Below are positions 1-9,206 of a DNA stretch of 58,611 nucleotides, in pieces. Under the pieces are notes generated by a model. The model did not search any database. It was given only the letters and a program-made list of their open reading frames with translations, and was not told the origin of the DNA. Numbering within the stretch: the first letter of the stretch is position 1; every line of letters begins with the position of its first letter. Location: assembly GCA_003134815.1 (NCBI GenBank), contig PLCO01000037.1, forward strand, positions 1 to 58,611, given 5' to 3'. Position numbers and translations under genes: made by a program. The stretch comes from Acidobacteriaceae bacterium (lineage in GTDB: Bacteria; Acidobacteriota; Terriglobia; Terriglobales; Acidobacteriaceae).

Positions 1-1223
1 GCGAGCCAGTTGAAGTTGAAGACGGCGGGCTCATTGGTGGCGGCGGCGACGACCGGCGGCACGCGCTGGATAGCGTTGTTGAGGCCGATAACGGGAATTT
101 TTACGGATGAGTGCGCGTCCATCCATGCCGAGATGCGGGGAAGTCCCCAGAGAAATACGGTGAGGCTCAAAACCAGCCAGGGAAGCCAGGCGTTGAAAAT
201 TGCGGCGGCGCTGTGGCCGTGATGGCGGCGAGCTTGGCCGGTGATGTCATTTAGATCGACGTCAAGAACCCGGCGCGGCTGCCAGAAACGGAGAAATGCG
301 AGCAGCACTACGATAGTGGATGTGGCGGAGACGATTGCCACGAGCGAAGGTCCACTGTAGGTGGCCATAAGATATTGCGCGGCGGCGAAGGGAACGCCGG
401 CGGCGAGGATTGCCGGCCAGATTTCGAGCATGGCGGCGAATCCGGCGAAGGCCCAGATGAGCCAGAAGGGGACGAGGACGTCAAAGGGCAGCAGAATGAC
501 TGCGGTGGTGTGGGAGAGCGCGAGCTGATCGAGTCCCGTGACGCCGTGCAGCGCGATGAGCGGAATGCCCATGGCTCCAAAGGCGACGGGCGCGGTGTTG
601 GCAAGCAGTGAAAGGCCTGCGGCTTTTAGGGGACGGAAGCCGAGGCTGATGAGAATGGCAGAGCAAACGGCGACAGGCGTGCCGAAGCCCGAGGTGCCCT
701 CAAAAAATGCGCCGAGCGCGAAGGCGATAAGAAGAAGCTGCAAGCGGCTGTCAGCGGTGATGCCGGTGAGGCTTTGCTGAAGCGTGGCAAAGCGGCCGGT
801 TTTGACGTTGAGATTGTAGAGAAAGATGACGGGAAGAATGATCCAGCAGATAGGAAAGAGGCCGTAGCCCGCGCCGAATGCCGCGGCGGTGAAGGCGAGG
901 CGCGCAGGCATGTGAAAGACGAGAGTCGCGGCGAGGAGCGCCGTGGCAAGACCGGCGAGTGCTGCAACGTGCGCCTTGAGACGCAGAATGGCCATTGCGC
1001 CGAGAAGAACCACGATGGGCAGCGCGGCGACGAGGGTGGAAAGGACAAAGCTGCCGGTGGGGTTGTAGCCCTGCGCCCAGTGGAGCGATGCGGGATTGGT
1101 TTTGAAGAGGTAGACGAGCGCGGCGATGAGGGCGAGAAACGCGAAGGCCTCAATGAAATGCGAAGCTGCGTGCGACGTCTTCGCAGTCGGGGTTTTCACG
1201 GAAGGATTATTCGCTGAGTTCAC
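1..1223 (-). CDS. lldP: L-lactate permease (LctP/LldP family), 5' part only
   Basis: The minus-strand frame from a GTG at 1223 runs open to the window edge (about 407 residues; the family is usually about 550). It reads as a polytopic membrane protein: a short polar N-terminus, many hydrophobic segments, and the LctP-type stretches GAFFEGTSGFGTPVAV and NTAPVAFGAMGIP, which are hallmarks of the lactate/glycolate:H+ symporter family. The GTG start overlaps the stop of the upstream phosphatase gene as GTGA, so the two are probably translationally coupled. The C-terminal part lies outside the window. Family assignment is confident; lactate versus glycolate specificity cannot be told from sequence. 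Confidence 0.88.
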   Translation of the reverse strand, partial: MNSANNPSVKTPTAKTSHAASHFIEAFAFLALIAALVYLFKTNPASLHWAQGYNPTGSFVLSTLVAALPIVVLLGAMAILRLKAHVAALAGLATALLAATLVFHMPARLAFTAAAFGAGYGLFPICWIILPVIFLYNLNVKTGRFATLQQSLTGITADSRLQLLLIAFALGAFFEGTSGFGTPVAVCSAILISLGFRPLKAAGLSLLANTAPVAFGAMGIPLIALHGVTGLDQLALSHTTAVILLPFDVLVPFWLIWAFAGFAAMLEIWPAILAAGVPFAAAQYLMATYSGPSLVAIVSATSTIVVLLAFLRFWQPRRVLDVDLNDITGQARRHHGHSAAAIFNAWLPWLVLSLTVFLWGLPRISAWMDAHSSVKIPVIGLNNAIQRVPPVVAAATNEPAVFNFNWL

Positions 1224-3418
1224 TGCAATGCAGAAGATAGCACAGCGGCGGGCGCGTGCGGCTTGGGCGGTTCGATCTCGCGTCGGACGGTGAGCACGGT
1301 GATGTCGTCCTGCTGACCGAAGGATTTGGCGGCCGCGGCGAGGTTGGAGGCGGGTTCCTGGCTGTACAGGCGGACGCGGTCGAATCCAAAGAGCTCGCCG
1401 TTCGAGTGGCGCGCCTCGACGACTCCGTCAGAGAGAAGCAGAATGCGATCGCCGGGATGGAGGAAGAAGCGGGCTTCTTCATAGACGATTTCGCCAAGGA
1501 CGCCGAGAGGAAGGCTGCCGGGCAGGGTGATCTCCTGGCTATTGATATAGGGCGGCAGGTGACCGGCGTTGGCGATGACCACTTCGCCGTTAACGCCAAA
1601 CCAGAGGGCCTGGCAGGTGGTAAAGCTTTCGGTGCCGGATAGCACGCGGTTGAGTCCTTCGAGAATTCTTGCGGGCCTGCGTTCCTGCGCGCGGCGCAAT
1701 GCGCCCATAAGGAGCGAAACGTTCATGGCGGCTTTGAGGCCGTGGCCCGCTACGTCCCCGATGACCACGAGAATGCCTTCGCGGCCGACGGTTTGCACGT
1801 GGAAAAAATCGCCGCCGACTTCGCTGGCGGGGCTGTAAACGGAGTCGACTTCGAAGCCTGGAGTGACCAGCTTCTCTTGCGGGATGAGCAGCTCCTGCAC
1901 GCCGCGTGCGGCGGCCATCTCGTTGCTGGCATGCTCCTGGTCGCGCTGCACGCGGAGGTAGCGAAAGAAAATGATAAGCACGATGACCAGGATGCCGGCG
2001 TAGCCGCCGATGGTGGAGACGTGGATGGGGATAGGGCCGGCCTGGATGGTGAGGGGAGAACTATACGCGGCGCCGTTTCCGCCGTTGAGGGCGGAGCCGA
2101 CGAAGCCATCGATGACAGCGATCAGGCTGAATCCCAGCGGAACCAGGAACAGACCCGCCTCGAAGTTGCGGCGCGCGGCGGCTGAGATGAGCGTGCCGAA
2201 GACGAAGATTGACCAGCCGGCCATCCAAAGCAAGCAACAAATGAAGATGGCGGCAAGATAGAAGATGGCTCCGCGATGAAAGAGGAAGAGCAGCGCGGGA
2301 CCGATTCCGGCGAGTACCGGCGCGGTGTAGCGCAGTCCCAGGATGTACCAGCGCCGCTTGAGCGATAGAAAGGCGACAAGGAACTCAAAGAAGAGATAGG
2401 CAGAAATGAGCAGAAGCTGAATCACGAGCGTGGCGCACCAGAATGCATTGAGGCGCCCGGAGCTGCCGGCCTGCTCGATGAAGCCGATGGGCGCCGCGGC
2501 GAGCTCATGCAGGGCCAGCCACAGGTATTCGGGATGGCCTTTCTCGGAGAAGTAGAGCGCCAAAAGAAAGACCGCGAGCACCACTAGCAGGATCGAGTAG
2601 ATGATCTCTGGCAGGCGCTCGAAGACCATGCGATTAGACCAGAGATTGAACTCGCGTTGAATATCGACGGGATTGCCGAGGTAGAGCGTGCGCGTTGCAA
2701 AGAAGCCGGTGTAGGCGTCCGTGCCAAAGGCGGCGTAGATTACGCGCACCACCAACGTGAGTGAGGTTTGGGAGGGATCGAGATTGAGGTTGTAGACGCG
2801 AGAGATGGGCTCGAACTCCTCGGGCGAATCGCCGTGAGGACCTTCAGGCTGGACCTGCTTACCGTTCACGAAGACTTCGGGAATCAGGCCGGGTGAGCCA
2901 AGTTCGATGCTCGTGCCGTGAGAGACGGGCAATTCGATGAGCAACGCAAGCGGGCCGTGATGGGGTGCGAGCTGGATGTGCAGACGGAACCAGGCGTAGC
3001 GGCGCGCGGGCGAGGGCGGAGCGGGAGTAGGCGGGGTTCCGGAAGATGGCTTCGCGGTGGTTGCAGGGGCGGGCTGGTTAGGCTGGTTAGTCTGGTCTAC
3101 GTCCGGGACTTCGCCGATGGAGGGTTGGGCATCGCGAACGGCCCATCTGGAGTCATCGAATGTTGGCGAGGATACGGAGAGATCAGATGTGATGCCGACG
3201 CGCCAGTTCTTGTCGAGGGCGATTGGGGAGCCAAGGTTGGTGGCGTCGAAAATGGCGGGAAGGACCGATGGCGCGGGCAGGCGTGCCGGCCCGGGGTGAC
3301 CGTGCGGCTGGGGCGAGGCGGATGGTGCGGGATTCGGGGACGGAGGCGCGGCCTGGGCGGCGAGCAACGCTGCCCCACAGAAGGCAAACCAGATTGTCGT
3401 CAGAACTCTCAGACGCAA
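1220..3418 (-). CDS. membrane-anchored PP2C (SpoIIE/RsbU-type) serine phosphatase
   Basis: A 732-residue protein starting at TTG, with GAGG about 8 bases upstream. It has a cleavable-looking signal (residues 1-22), a Pro-rich segment, an extracytoplasmic beta-rich domain (about 50-260), roughly seven hydrophobic helices (about 265-480) and a cytoplasmic SpoIIE phosphatase domain. The metal-binding PP2C motifs are intact: GGDFF, GDVAGHG, LLSDGVVEA and QQDDITVL. The layout resembles 7TMR-DISM receptors with a phosphatase output. Members of this family dephosphorylate anti-anti-sigma factors in partner-switching pathways. No anti-sigma or anti-anti-sigma partner lies nearby, so the substrate is unknown. 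It overlaps the lactate permease gene by 4 bases, which suggests one operon. Confidence 0.88.
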   Translation of the reverse strand: MRLRVLTTIWFAFCGAALLAAQAAPPSPNPAPSASPQPHGHPGPARLPAPSVLPAIFDATNLGSPIALDKNWRVGITSDLSVSSPTFDDSRWAVRDAQPSIGEVPDVDQTNQPNQPAPATTAKPSSGTPPTPAPPSPARRYAWFRLHIQLAPHHGPLALLIELPVSHGTSIELGSPGLIPEVFVNGKQVQPEGPHGDSPEEFEPISRVYNLNLDPSQTSLTLVVRVIYAAFGTDAYTGFFATRTLYLGNPVDIQREFNLWSNRMVFERLPEIIYSILLVVLAVFLLALYFSEKGHPEYLWLALHELAAAPIGFIEQAGSSGRLNAFWCATLVIQLLLISAYLFFEFLVAFLSLKRRWYILGLRYTAPVLAGIGPALLFLFHRGAIFYLAAIFICCLLWMAGWSIFVFGTLISAAARRNFEAGLFLVPLGFSLIAVIDGFVGSALNGGNGAAYSSPLTIQAGPIPIHVSTIGGYAGILVIVLIIFFRYLRVQRDQEHASNEMAAARGVQELLIPQEKLVTPGFEVDSVYSPASEVGGDFFHVQTVGREGILVVIGDVAGHGLKAAMNVSLLMGALRRAQERRPARILEGLNRVLSGTESFTTCQALWFGVNGEVVIANAGHLPPYINSQEITLPGSLPLGVLGEIVYEEARFFLHPGDRILLLSDGVVEARHSNGELFGFDRVRLYSQEPASNLAAAAKSFGQQDDITVLTVRREIEPPKPHAPAAVLSSALQ

Positions 3419-3463
3419 AGCGCCTCACCTCAGACTATTTTCTTCAATGTACTGGAAGTGCAG

Positions 3464-3601
3464 GGAGTAGGGAATAGCGAGTAGGGAGTAGAAAGGCGGG
3501 GAGCGAGCCACCCCAGCGAACAACGATCGTTCGCTGGGGACCCCGGCAGGGAGCGAGGGCAGGGAATAGGGAACAGGGAACGGGGAACAGGGAACAGAAA
3601 G
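3464..3601. repeat. intergenic AGGGAATAGGGA repeats around an 11-bp hairpin
   Basis: The 362-base gap 3419-3780 between divergent genes holds degenerate 7-bp units (AGTAGGG, AATAGGG, AACAGGG) at 3466-3490 and 3560-3600. They flank a perfect hairpin: CCCCAGCGAAC at 3511-3521 pairs with GTTCGCTGGGG at 3529-3539 over a 7-base loop. There is no T-run, so it is not a classical terminator. The same 7-bp unit recurs after three other genes in the window. Confidence 0.75.
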
Positions 3602-3780
3602 ACAGGGGGTCAAGACAGGTGGTCATGGACGCAGTGGTTAAGCGACGAGGTGCAGGGCGGTGACGGGACGCTTAAAATCGCTCTTTGCCTTTGTTGCCAA
3701 AGTGGCACATACTTGCGTCTAACCGATAGAGCGAAGCGGGGCAGCGTGGCCCGGTGTGCGCTGAACTTGAGGTGAGGCGA

Positions 3781-5343
3781 ATGAAGGCAGCGAGTCGCAA
3801 CGCAAGAAGTCGCAATGTGTTGAGAGCAGCGGTTTTGGCAGGGTTGGCGGTGGCCTTGGCCGCCGGAATGCAGGCACAGTCGACAGCGCCGGCGACGGGT
3901 AATTCACCAAGCGACTCTGGTTCGGCCAGCGCGCCTGTGGCGCAGGCGTCGGCAGCGACGCAAACGCCGGCCACGACGCCAGCGGCACAAGCTCCGGCGA
4001 CCACGCCTGCGAACACATCCACAAACACATCCACAAACACGCCTGGGGGCGCGAGCGGCGCGCAGACGGCACCGGCGGCAAACCCGACGACAGCACAGCC
4101 GGCACCCGGCATTACGCCGGTGGGCGGAGATGCGCCGCTACCCGCTAAGCAGCCAGACTCAGGAACAGCCTCAACGGCGAGCAGCACACCGCTGGCCCCA
4201 TGTGAGACTGCGAAGGACGAGAAGAAAGACAAGAAGGACAAGAAGAGCGACAAGGATACAGAAGATCCCGAGCCGGGCACGACTCCGGTGGGGGGCGATT
4301 GCGCCGGGCCGCAAGTGGATGTGAACAAGGTGGTCGATCCCGGCAGCCAGATGATCCCGGTGAAACCCGGCAGCCTTGAGGATGTTAGCGCGGTGGGCAA
4401 TCGCGACATCGGCAAGCGCGGGTTGGGCAATTGGTTCTCGACCGACGACGAGATCAAGGTGGGCAAGGGATACGCCGACGAGATCGAGAAAAGCACGAAG
4501 CTGATCACCGATCCCGTGGTGGACGAGTACGTGAACCGCGTCGGGCAAAATATCGTCAAAAACTCCGACTGCAAGGTGCCGTTCACGATCAAGGTGATTG
4601 ACACGGACGAGATCAACGCGATGGCGCTGCCGGGCGGGTTTTTCTACGTGAACTCGGGGTTGATTCTTGCGGCCGACGAAGAAGCGGAACTGGCGGGCGT
4701 GATGTCGCACGAGATTGCGCACGTTTGCGCACGGCACTGGGCTCGCGGGCAAACTCGGGGCGAAATGGAGCAGATCGCCATGATTCCCCTGGAGATCCTT
4801 ATAAACCCCTACACTTTGGGCGGCGTCGGAATTTACGAGGCGGCGCAGTTGGCGATTCCGTTATCGATGCTCCAGTTCTCGCGCGACTTTGAGGCGCAGG
4901 CCGACTACCTGGGCATTCAATATATGTACCGGGCGGGTTACGACCCGCAGGCGTTCATCACCATGTTTGAGAAGCTCCAGGCGCTGGAGAAGCGCAAGCC
5001 GGGGCTGGTAGCGAAGGCGTTCAGCGACCATCCGCAGACGCCGGACCGGATTCTGCATTCGCAGGAAGAGATCGCGCGGATACTTCCGGCCAAGTCCGAT
5101 TACCTGGTGACCACGTCGGAGTTCGACGATGTGAAAGCGCGGCTGGCGCGCATCGAAGACAAGCGACGGCTGATCGATACGAAGAATGGCGCGAAGCCTT
5201 CGCTGCGCAGGGCGAGCACGACCACGGACGGGTCGGGCAGTGGGAGTGGTTCGGGCAATTCAACTGGTACGCAGACCGGTGGCAACTCCGGGGATTCAGG
5301 CGACGGGCCACCGACGCTGCATCGCCGCGACGACCAGAACTGA
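3781..5343 (+). CDS. secreted M48-family zinc metalloprotease
   Basis: 520 residues from the ATG at 3781, chosen because GAGGTGAG lies just upstream and a standard signal peptide follows (MKAASRNARSRNVLRAAVLA...). Residues about 35-160 are a low-complexity Ala/Thr/Pro tract in which the motif P-G-x-T-P-V-G-G-D occurs twice. The protease domain follows with H310-E311-x-x-H314 (SHEIAHVCARHW) as zinc ligands and base, and a third ligand at about E371 in FEAQAD. The tail is Gly/Ser-rich. The family resembles BepA/LoiP-type periplasmic proteases acting on outer-membrane or envelope proteins; the substrate here is unknown. A GTG at 3754 is a less likely start. Confidence 0.9.
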   Translation: MKAASRNARSRNVLRAAVLAGLAVALAAGMQAQSTAPATGNSPSDSGSASAPVAQASAATQTPATTPAAQAPATTPANTSTNTSTNTPGGASGAQTAPAANPTTAQPAPGITPVGGDAPLPAKQPDSGTASTASSTPLAPCETAKDEKKDKKDKKSDKDTEDPEPGTTPVGGDCAGPQVDVNKVVDPGSQMIPVKPGSLEDVSAVGNRDIGKRGLGNWFSTDDEIKVGKGYADEIEKSTKLITDPVVDEYVNRVGQNIVKNSDCKVPFTIKVIDTDEINAMALPGGFFYVNSGLILAADEEAELAGVMSHEIAHVCARHWARGQTRGEMEQIAMIPLEILINPYTLGGVGIYEAAQLAIPLSMLQFSRDFEAQADYLGIQYMYRAGYDPQAFITMFEKLQALEKRKPGLVAKAFSDHPQTPDRILHSQEEIARILPAKSDYLVTTSEFDDVKARLARIEDKRRLIDTKNGAKPSLRRASTTTDGSGSGSGSGNSTGTQTGGNSGDSGDGPPTLHRRDDQN

Positions 5344-5385
5344 GAGACAGGGAGTAGGGAGCAGGGAATAGGGAGTAGCCTCCGG
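5344..5385. repeat. AGGGAGTAGGGA-type intergenic repeat
   Basis: Immediately after the M48 stop codon there are five tandem degenerate 7-bp units (CAGGGAG, TAGGGAG, CAGGGAA, TAGGGAG). This is the same unit as at 3464-3601, 18989-19031 and 51898-51933. Confidence 0.7.
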
Positions 5386-5440
5386 CTGTCGGCAAGCGGC
5401 CAATTTCCCAGACTCAGATTGGATTAATTGAAATTAGTGG

Positions 5441-5474
5441 AAACGGCTTTCCTTCTTGGGGAAGCCGTTTTTGT
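5441..5474 (+). terminator. Rho-independent terminator of the M48 gene
   Basis: AAACGGCTT (5441-5449) pairs with AAGCCGTTT (5462-5470) and is followed by TTTTTGTG. It lies about 100 bases after the protease stop. The A-tract on its 5' side would also let it work for the opposite strand. Confidence 0.8.
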
Positions 5475-5512
5475 GTGCGCGCGGATTGGGCCGGCGCGGC
5501 GCATAGATTGGT

Positions 5513-5794
5513 TTAGACAAGCTCAAGGCGTAGTTCGCGGCCGACAGCGACTGCCGCTTTAAGCAATGTATTCAGAGTAACCGCGTCGTACTCGGGATCG
5601 AGCAATCGGTCGAGGGCCGCACGGCTGGTCCGCATTCTCCGAGCCATTTCAGCTTTGGATAGCTGTCTCTCTTTCATGGCTGCTTCGACCTGCCGCGCGA
5701 GAACGCGCTTGAGGGCCTTGGCAGTTACTTCTTCATAGATGCCTTCCTCGCGCAGCCAGCTATCGAACGAGGAGCCAATGTTGCTCTTCTTCAC
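5513..5794 (-). CDS. XRE-type helix-turn-helix regulator, lone antitoxin-like
   Basis: 93 residues from a GTG. The N-terminal half (SSFDSWLREEGIYEEV) is helical, and the C-terminal half is a helix-turn-helix of HigA/XRE type (LSKAEMARRMRTSRAALDRLL). Proteins of this shape are usually antitoxins encoded with a RelE-like toxin, but no toxin ORF is adjacent on either side. It may therefore be a solitary regulator or the remnant of a module. The start codon sits inside a 6+6 bp palindrome, consistent with autorepression. Confidence 0.75.
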   Translation of the reverse strand: MKKSNIGSSFDSWLREEGIYEEVTAKALKRVLARQVEAAMKERQLSKAEMARRMRTSRAALDRLLDPEYDAVTLNTLLKAAVAVGRELRLELV

Positions 5795-5802
5795 AGGTGA
5801 AG
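5789..5802. promoter_or_regulatory. palindrome over the start codon of the XRE gene
   Basis: CTTCAC-AG-GTGAAG is a perfect 6-bp inverted repeat with a 2-base centre, and it covers the GTG start of the XRE gene. Its position fits an autoregulatory operator. The function is inferred from geometry only. Confidence 0.45.
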
Positions 5803-6073
5803 TGTATCAATTTTGGTGCGTCTAAGCGAGAGCAACGGTGCCGGACCATCTGCTTCACGGGCGCTATGGGTTGAGTAGCGATGTGTCGAGCAGCACAATA
5901 GGATGGGGTTTTCCACAGGGACGGCGGCCGGATGGGCTCTGGAGAAACCCTTGAAATTCCTGTAACTTACGGAAATTCCTTGAATGAGCCGATCAAGTCG
6001 GGTTAAATACAGAAGTACCGGTGGGTTTGCCGGAAAACTCCCGTCATTCATCCCGCACTTTAGGAAGGCCATT

Positions 6074-6352
6074 ATGCGCAACGTTGCAGTTCGCTCCAAC
6101 CTGCTGGTTCCTGAGATTCGCGAGGTCATGGACATTCGCCAGGCCTCGAATTACCTTGGCATCTCCGCCGACACGCTCTACAAGTACGCTTCGGACGGAT
6201 TTGTGCCGGCGTTCAAGCTGGGCAACCGGTGGCGGTTCAAGCGGTCGCGGCTGGATGAGTGGATGGACCGGCAGAGCGATCTGCACGCGGGCGGGGGAGT
6301 GGACGCGAGCAAGAAGAAGCCCGTGCAGCGCGAGGCGACGAACGGCCTGTAG
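6074..6352 (+). CDS. excisionase/MerR-type helix-turn-helix DNA-binding protein
   Basis: 92 residues from the ATG at 6074, which has AGGAAGG nine bases upstream; a longer reading from 5984 lacks such a site. The core, MDIRQASNYLGISADTLYKYASDGFVPAFKLGNRWRFKRSRLDEWM, is the winged-helix HTH_17 (excisionase) fold: a helix-turn-helix followed by the K-x-G-N-R-W-R-F wing. Such proteins bind DNA as phage or plasmid excisionases or as small transcription regulators. No integrase is nearby, so a regulatory role is more likely. The C-terminal tail is basic and Gly-rich. Confidence 0.85.
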   Translation: MRNVAVRSNLLVPEIREVMDIRQASNYLGISADTLYKYASDGFVPAFKLGNRWRFKRSRLDEWMDRQSDLHAGGGVDASKKKPVQREATNGL

Positions 6353-6355
6353 TAC

Positions 6356-6949
6356 TCAACTCTTCTGGACCGCCAGGCCCGCGCGCTCCGCAATCATCCG
6401 CGCCACATGCGTTGCGCGGAAAAATGTATATGTACTGTAGGTCGCGCGGCCTCCGTCTTTGCCAAGGATGGTGTACTCCCAAACCTTGCCCGCACACTTC
6501 TGCTGGACCGCGGCCACCTGCTCCCAGGCCATGAAGAACTCGTCCGGTTTCTTCTTCGTTCCCAGATTGAAGTCCACGCCCTTCGCATCCAGCTTCACCT
6601 TGACGTTGAGCAATTTGGTGCTCCACTTCCAAAGCCACGAACACATTGCGCACATCATCACGCCACCGAGGATCCACCGCGCCGCGGCCAGCACTGCCAT
6701 AAAAGTCATCGCGCTCAAGGGCAACATCAACGAGCCGCCCTCCAGCACCATGCAAATGCCCAGGATCACGGAGATGATGCCCATGGCCATCGTTAAATAA
6801 CAGACGAATCTGCTGTTGTGCAGCACCACACTCCTGGAGCGGAGATGGGCGGTCTCCGAGGTGGTGGCTACGCTCACACCGGCTTGGCCTGCGCCGCCGT
6901 GGCCGACTGCGCCCTGACTTGGCTCGGGGAACTCTGTTGCGCTCATCAT
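6356..6949 (-). CDS. two-helix membrane protein of unknown function
   Basis: 197 residues (ATG at 6949, or at 6946). An N-terminal Gly/Ala/Thr-rich polar region is followed by two hydrophobic segments (about 48-75 and 78-105), with a short Cys/Trp-rich turn after them (MMCAMCSWLWKW). A soluble C-terminal domain (about 108-197) has alternating beta strands and a final helix, much like the small PH-like domains found behind paired helices in bacterial membrane proteins. It converges with the excisionase-type gene, with 3 bases between the stop codons. I do not recognise a specific family. Confidence 0.7.
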   Translation of the reverse strand: MMSATEFPEPSQGAVGHGGAGQAGVSVATTSETAHLRSRSVVLHNSRFVCYLTMAMGIISVILGICMVLEGGSLMLPLSAMTFMAVLAAARWILGGVMMCAMCSWLWKWSTKLLNVKVKLDAKGVDFNLGTKKKPDEFFMAWEQVAAVQQKCAGKVWEYTILGKDGGRATYSTYTFFRATHVARMIAERAGLAVQKS

Positions 6950-7388
6950 TCGGCTCCTCAGGACATAGCTGTTCAGGGGACCTAACTTCCCGGAGGGGAC
7001 GTCGCTACTCTGGGGCGCGCCAGCTTCTTGACCTTACGCTCAGTTAGTGAAGAAAGAAAAGAGGCCTGGCAAGAAAGGACGACTGTTTAAGAAGCGAATA
7101 GACCACCGCTTTGCAAGACCCGCGCCGCGATAAACCCCTCGCCTGAGTCAGGCACGTAACTGTTCGGGCAGGAGTCGCAAAATAAATTCTGAAACGACCC
7201 ACTTATTAAGAATGGATATTAGCGAGTTGTGATAAGGTTGCCGCACATTGGGAGACAGAATAGAAATTCCGGATTGATACTGGTCCGGATTCGTTCCCCG
7301 TTTTACCCCGATCTAAACCCCAGACATCCAGCTTCAATGGTGGCAATGAGACTCCTGGAAGCTCCAAAAGTTCTGAAAGGAGAAACCA
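6950..7388. other. 439-base intergenic region
   Basis: No credible coding frame, RNA gene or strong terminator is visible. It separates two divergent genes and must hold both promoters. The 3' end carries AAAGGAG, a strong ribosome-binding site for the gene at 7389. Confidence 0.6.
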
Positions 7389-8972
7389 ATGCCAATCTAT
7401 GTCTTGTTGATGTCCACGGATGCCAACATTATCAACGTCCAACTGTCCGCGGGCTGGGCGCCCCCCACCGCCCGGTATGCATGGGCACATGTCCAAATTG
7501 GAGGGCTGAACATTCCTGGCGGGTCCACGATCATCGTGATCGCTCATGGCAACAACAATGAAATTGGAAATGAGCATCCGGGGACCATTGATATTAGCGC
7601 GCAAGCCTTCCTCGCATTGATTTACTCAAACATGGCAGGCGGGGCAGCACCGGGACAAATCTACATCTCGGCTTGCAGCGGCGGAATCGCACAATTTGCG
7701 GCCGCTGTCAGTATCGCCGCCGGGCAAAACAACATTTGGCAGCACACTGTGATTCATGGCCACAGCGATCCCATGGTTGGGCCCGTGCCCTCACCAGGCT
7801 CAATGGCGTGGTACACAATCTACCCACACGTGGGAGAGCCCGCCGGGAGCTTGCCAGGCAATGCTCCAATTCCCGCCGTAGGCGGGCCACCAGCGCCGCC
7901 GCCCCCGCCGTGGCCCCCGACCCAGCTCACGGCGCCGCTAACGGCTGAGGAAAAGTACAATCAGCCGACGGTCAAGAACTACGTCTTCAACGAGACGGGC
8001 AACATCATGATCGCCTCGACGCAAGCCACAGGCCCCGTGAGCGCGGCCGCAACCGCACTATTCGAGGAAGTGGCGGTCTTCTTCGCGGCAATGACGAAAG
8101 CAATCACAACAACCCCGAAGCCTGGCGCAACCGTGCCCTACGCGCCAACAGACTTTTACACCATTTACGACTATGCCGCGCTGGAGGGCATCGTCAATGG
8201 GTCAGGTCTATTTGTGAACGTCAATCGCGAGGATCTCCAGTATGCGAAGCAAGCCGTTACGATAACCTTCAACATTGAGTTCATCGAGGCAGTTCTTGGC
8301 ATCGCGCTCACCGATGGCATTGGGGCCGGGCCTCTACTTGCAACGCTGAATGCAATGGGCAAGCAAGCTACGTTCTCCTATACCGCCACCCAGACTTATC
8401 AAAAAATAGGTAACCTGCTCTTTGTGTGCGAATACCTCCTGGGCCTTCCGCTGGTGACCGTCCTCTACTTCTACCTCGACGAAACCGACGTAGAAACCGT
8501 TGTATCGGCTTCGCCTTGCATTAAGGTGAGCACAGACCACATTTCTATCAACATCCACAAAGACAGCTTCATGTTCGTGCCGCCGGCGTGGATCAGGGAA
8601 TACGGCGGCGACCTCGCCTCAGTTCAGGGGGATCAGGTCTACCAGGAACTTGTGCTTCAGCTAAAGTCCCTGATCACAACAGTCCCGCTGATCGTCGCTG
8701 TCACACCGGCAACTACCTATTCATTCCCAATTGGCACGCAAGTTACCCTGACCGGCGTCAACTTCGGCAACACCATGGGCAGGGTGCTCATTGCCGGAGT
8801 CGTTCAGGGGACGACGCAGACCGCGTGGAATAATACGACGGTCGCGTTCACCACGGTCAACACAACTCCAGGCGGCGGAACTCCAATGGACATCATAGGT
8901 CCCATCGTCCTGGTGACTTCGGGTGACGTAGCCGCCGTGAGTTCCTTCGATTACACGGTCCCACACTCATAG
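7389..8972 (+). CDS. caspase-like domain / unknown helical domain / IPT-TIG domain protein
   Basis: 527 residues, ATG preceded by AAAGGAG. There is no signal peptide. Residues 1-150 look like a caspase-type (clan CD) peptidase core: the hydrophobic strand IIVIAHG supplies H53-G54, and IYISACSGG supplies C96, 43 residues later, the classical His-Gly...Ala-Cys spacing. A Pro-rich linker (about 153-178) follows. Residues about 185-435 form an alpha-rich domain with apolar helices that I cannot assign. Residues about 437-527 (PLIVAVTPATTYSFPIGTQV...LTGVNFG) match an IPT/TIG Ig-like domain. The peptidase assignment rests on two motifs only. It stands alone, with no obvious partner or effector gene. 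Confidence 0.6.
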   Translation: MPIYVLLMSTDANIINVQLSAGWAPPTARYAWAHVQIGGLNIPGGSTIIVIAHGNNNEIGNEHPGTIDISAQAFLALIYSNMAGGAAPGQIYISACSGGIAQFAAAVSIAAGQNNIWQHTVIHGHSDPMVGPVPSPGSMAWYTIYPHVGEPAGSLPGNAPIPAVGGPPAPPPPPWPPTQLTAPLTAEEKYNQPTVKNYVFNETGNIMIASTQATGPVSAAATALFEEVAVFFAAMTKAITTTPKPGATVPYAPTDFYTIYDYAALEGIVNGSGLFVNVNREDLQYAKQAVTITFNIEFIEAVLGIALTDGIGAGPLLATLNAMGKQATFSYTATQTYQKIGNLLFVCEYLLGLPLVTVLYFYLDETDVETVVSASPCIKVSTDHISINIHKDSFMFVPPAWIREYGGDLASVQGDQVYQELVLQLKSLITTVPLIVAVTPATTYSFPIGTQVTLTGVNFGNTMGRVLIAGVVQGTTQTAWNNTTVAFTTVNTTPGGGTPMDIIGPIVLVTSGDVAAVSSFDYTVPHS

Positions 8973-9206
8973 TTTGGACGGCGCTGCCGAAAATGGCACT
9001 GCGCGAAGTGAGCAAAAATCCCGTGGCATCGTACGTGCTTTGCGAAAAGCTGGACGATGCTACGGGAGGATTGCGATTTGGAAACTTCCGGCTCAATCAA
9101 ATGGCAAGCGCCGCTGAAAGAGCTGAGTTCAGGGATGCAATTCTCGCTCAGAAGAAGCTCGAAGCCGGAGGCCGCGGGCGAGGCCAGCCGTGATAAAACT
9201 GAGCGC

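Noticed and set aside
626..1153. Minus-strand frame of 175 residues at the left edge
   Set aside because: Ser/Arg/Pro-rich shadow of the lactate permease, which is coded in another minus-strand frame and shows clear family motifs.
5791..6135. A minus-strand frame just upstream of the XRE regulator as a possible toxin partner
   Set aside because: The translation has no toxin-like pattern and the frame overlaps the excisionase-type gene.
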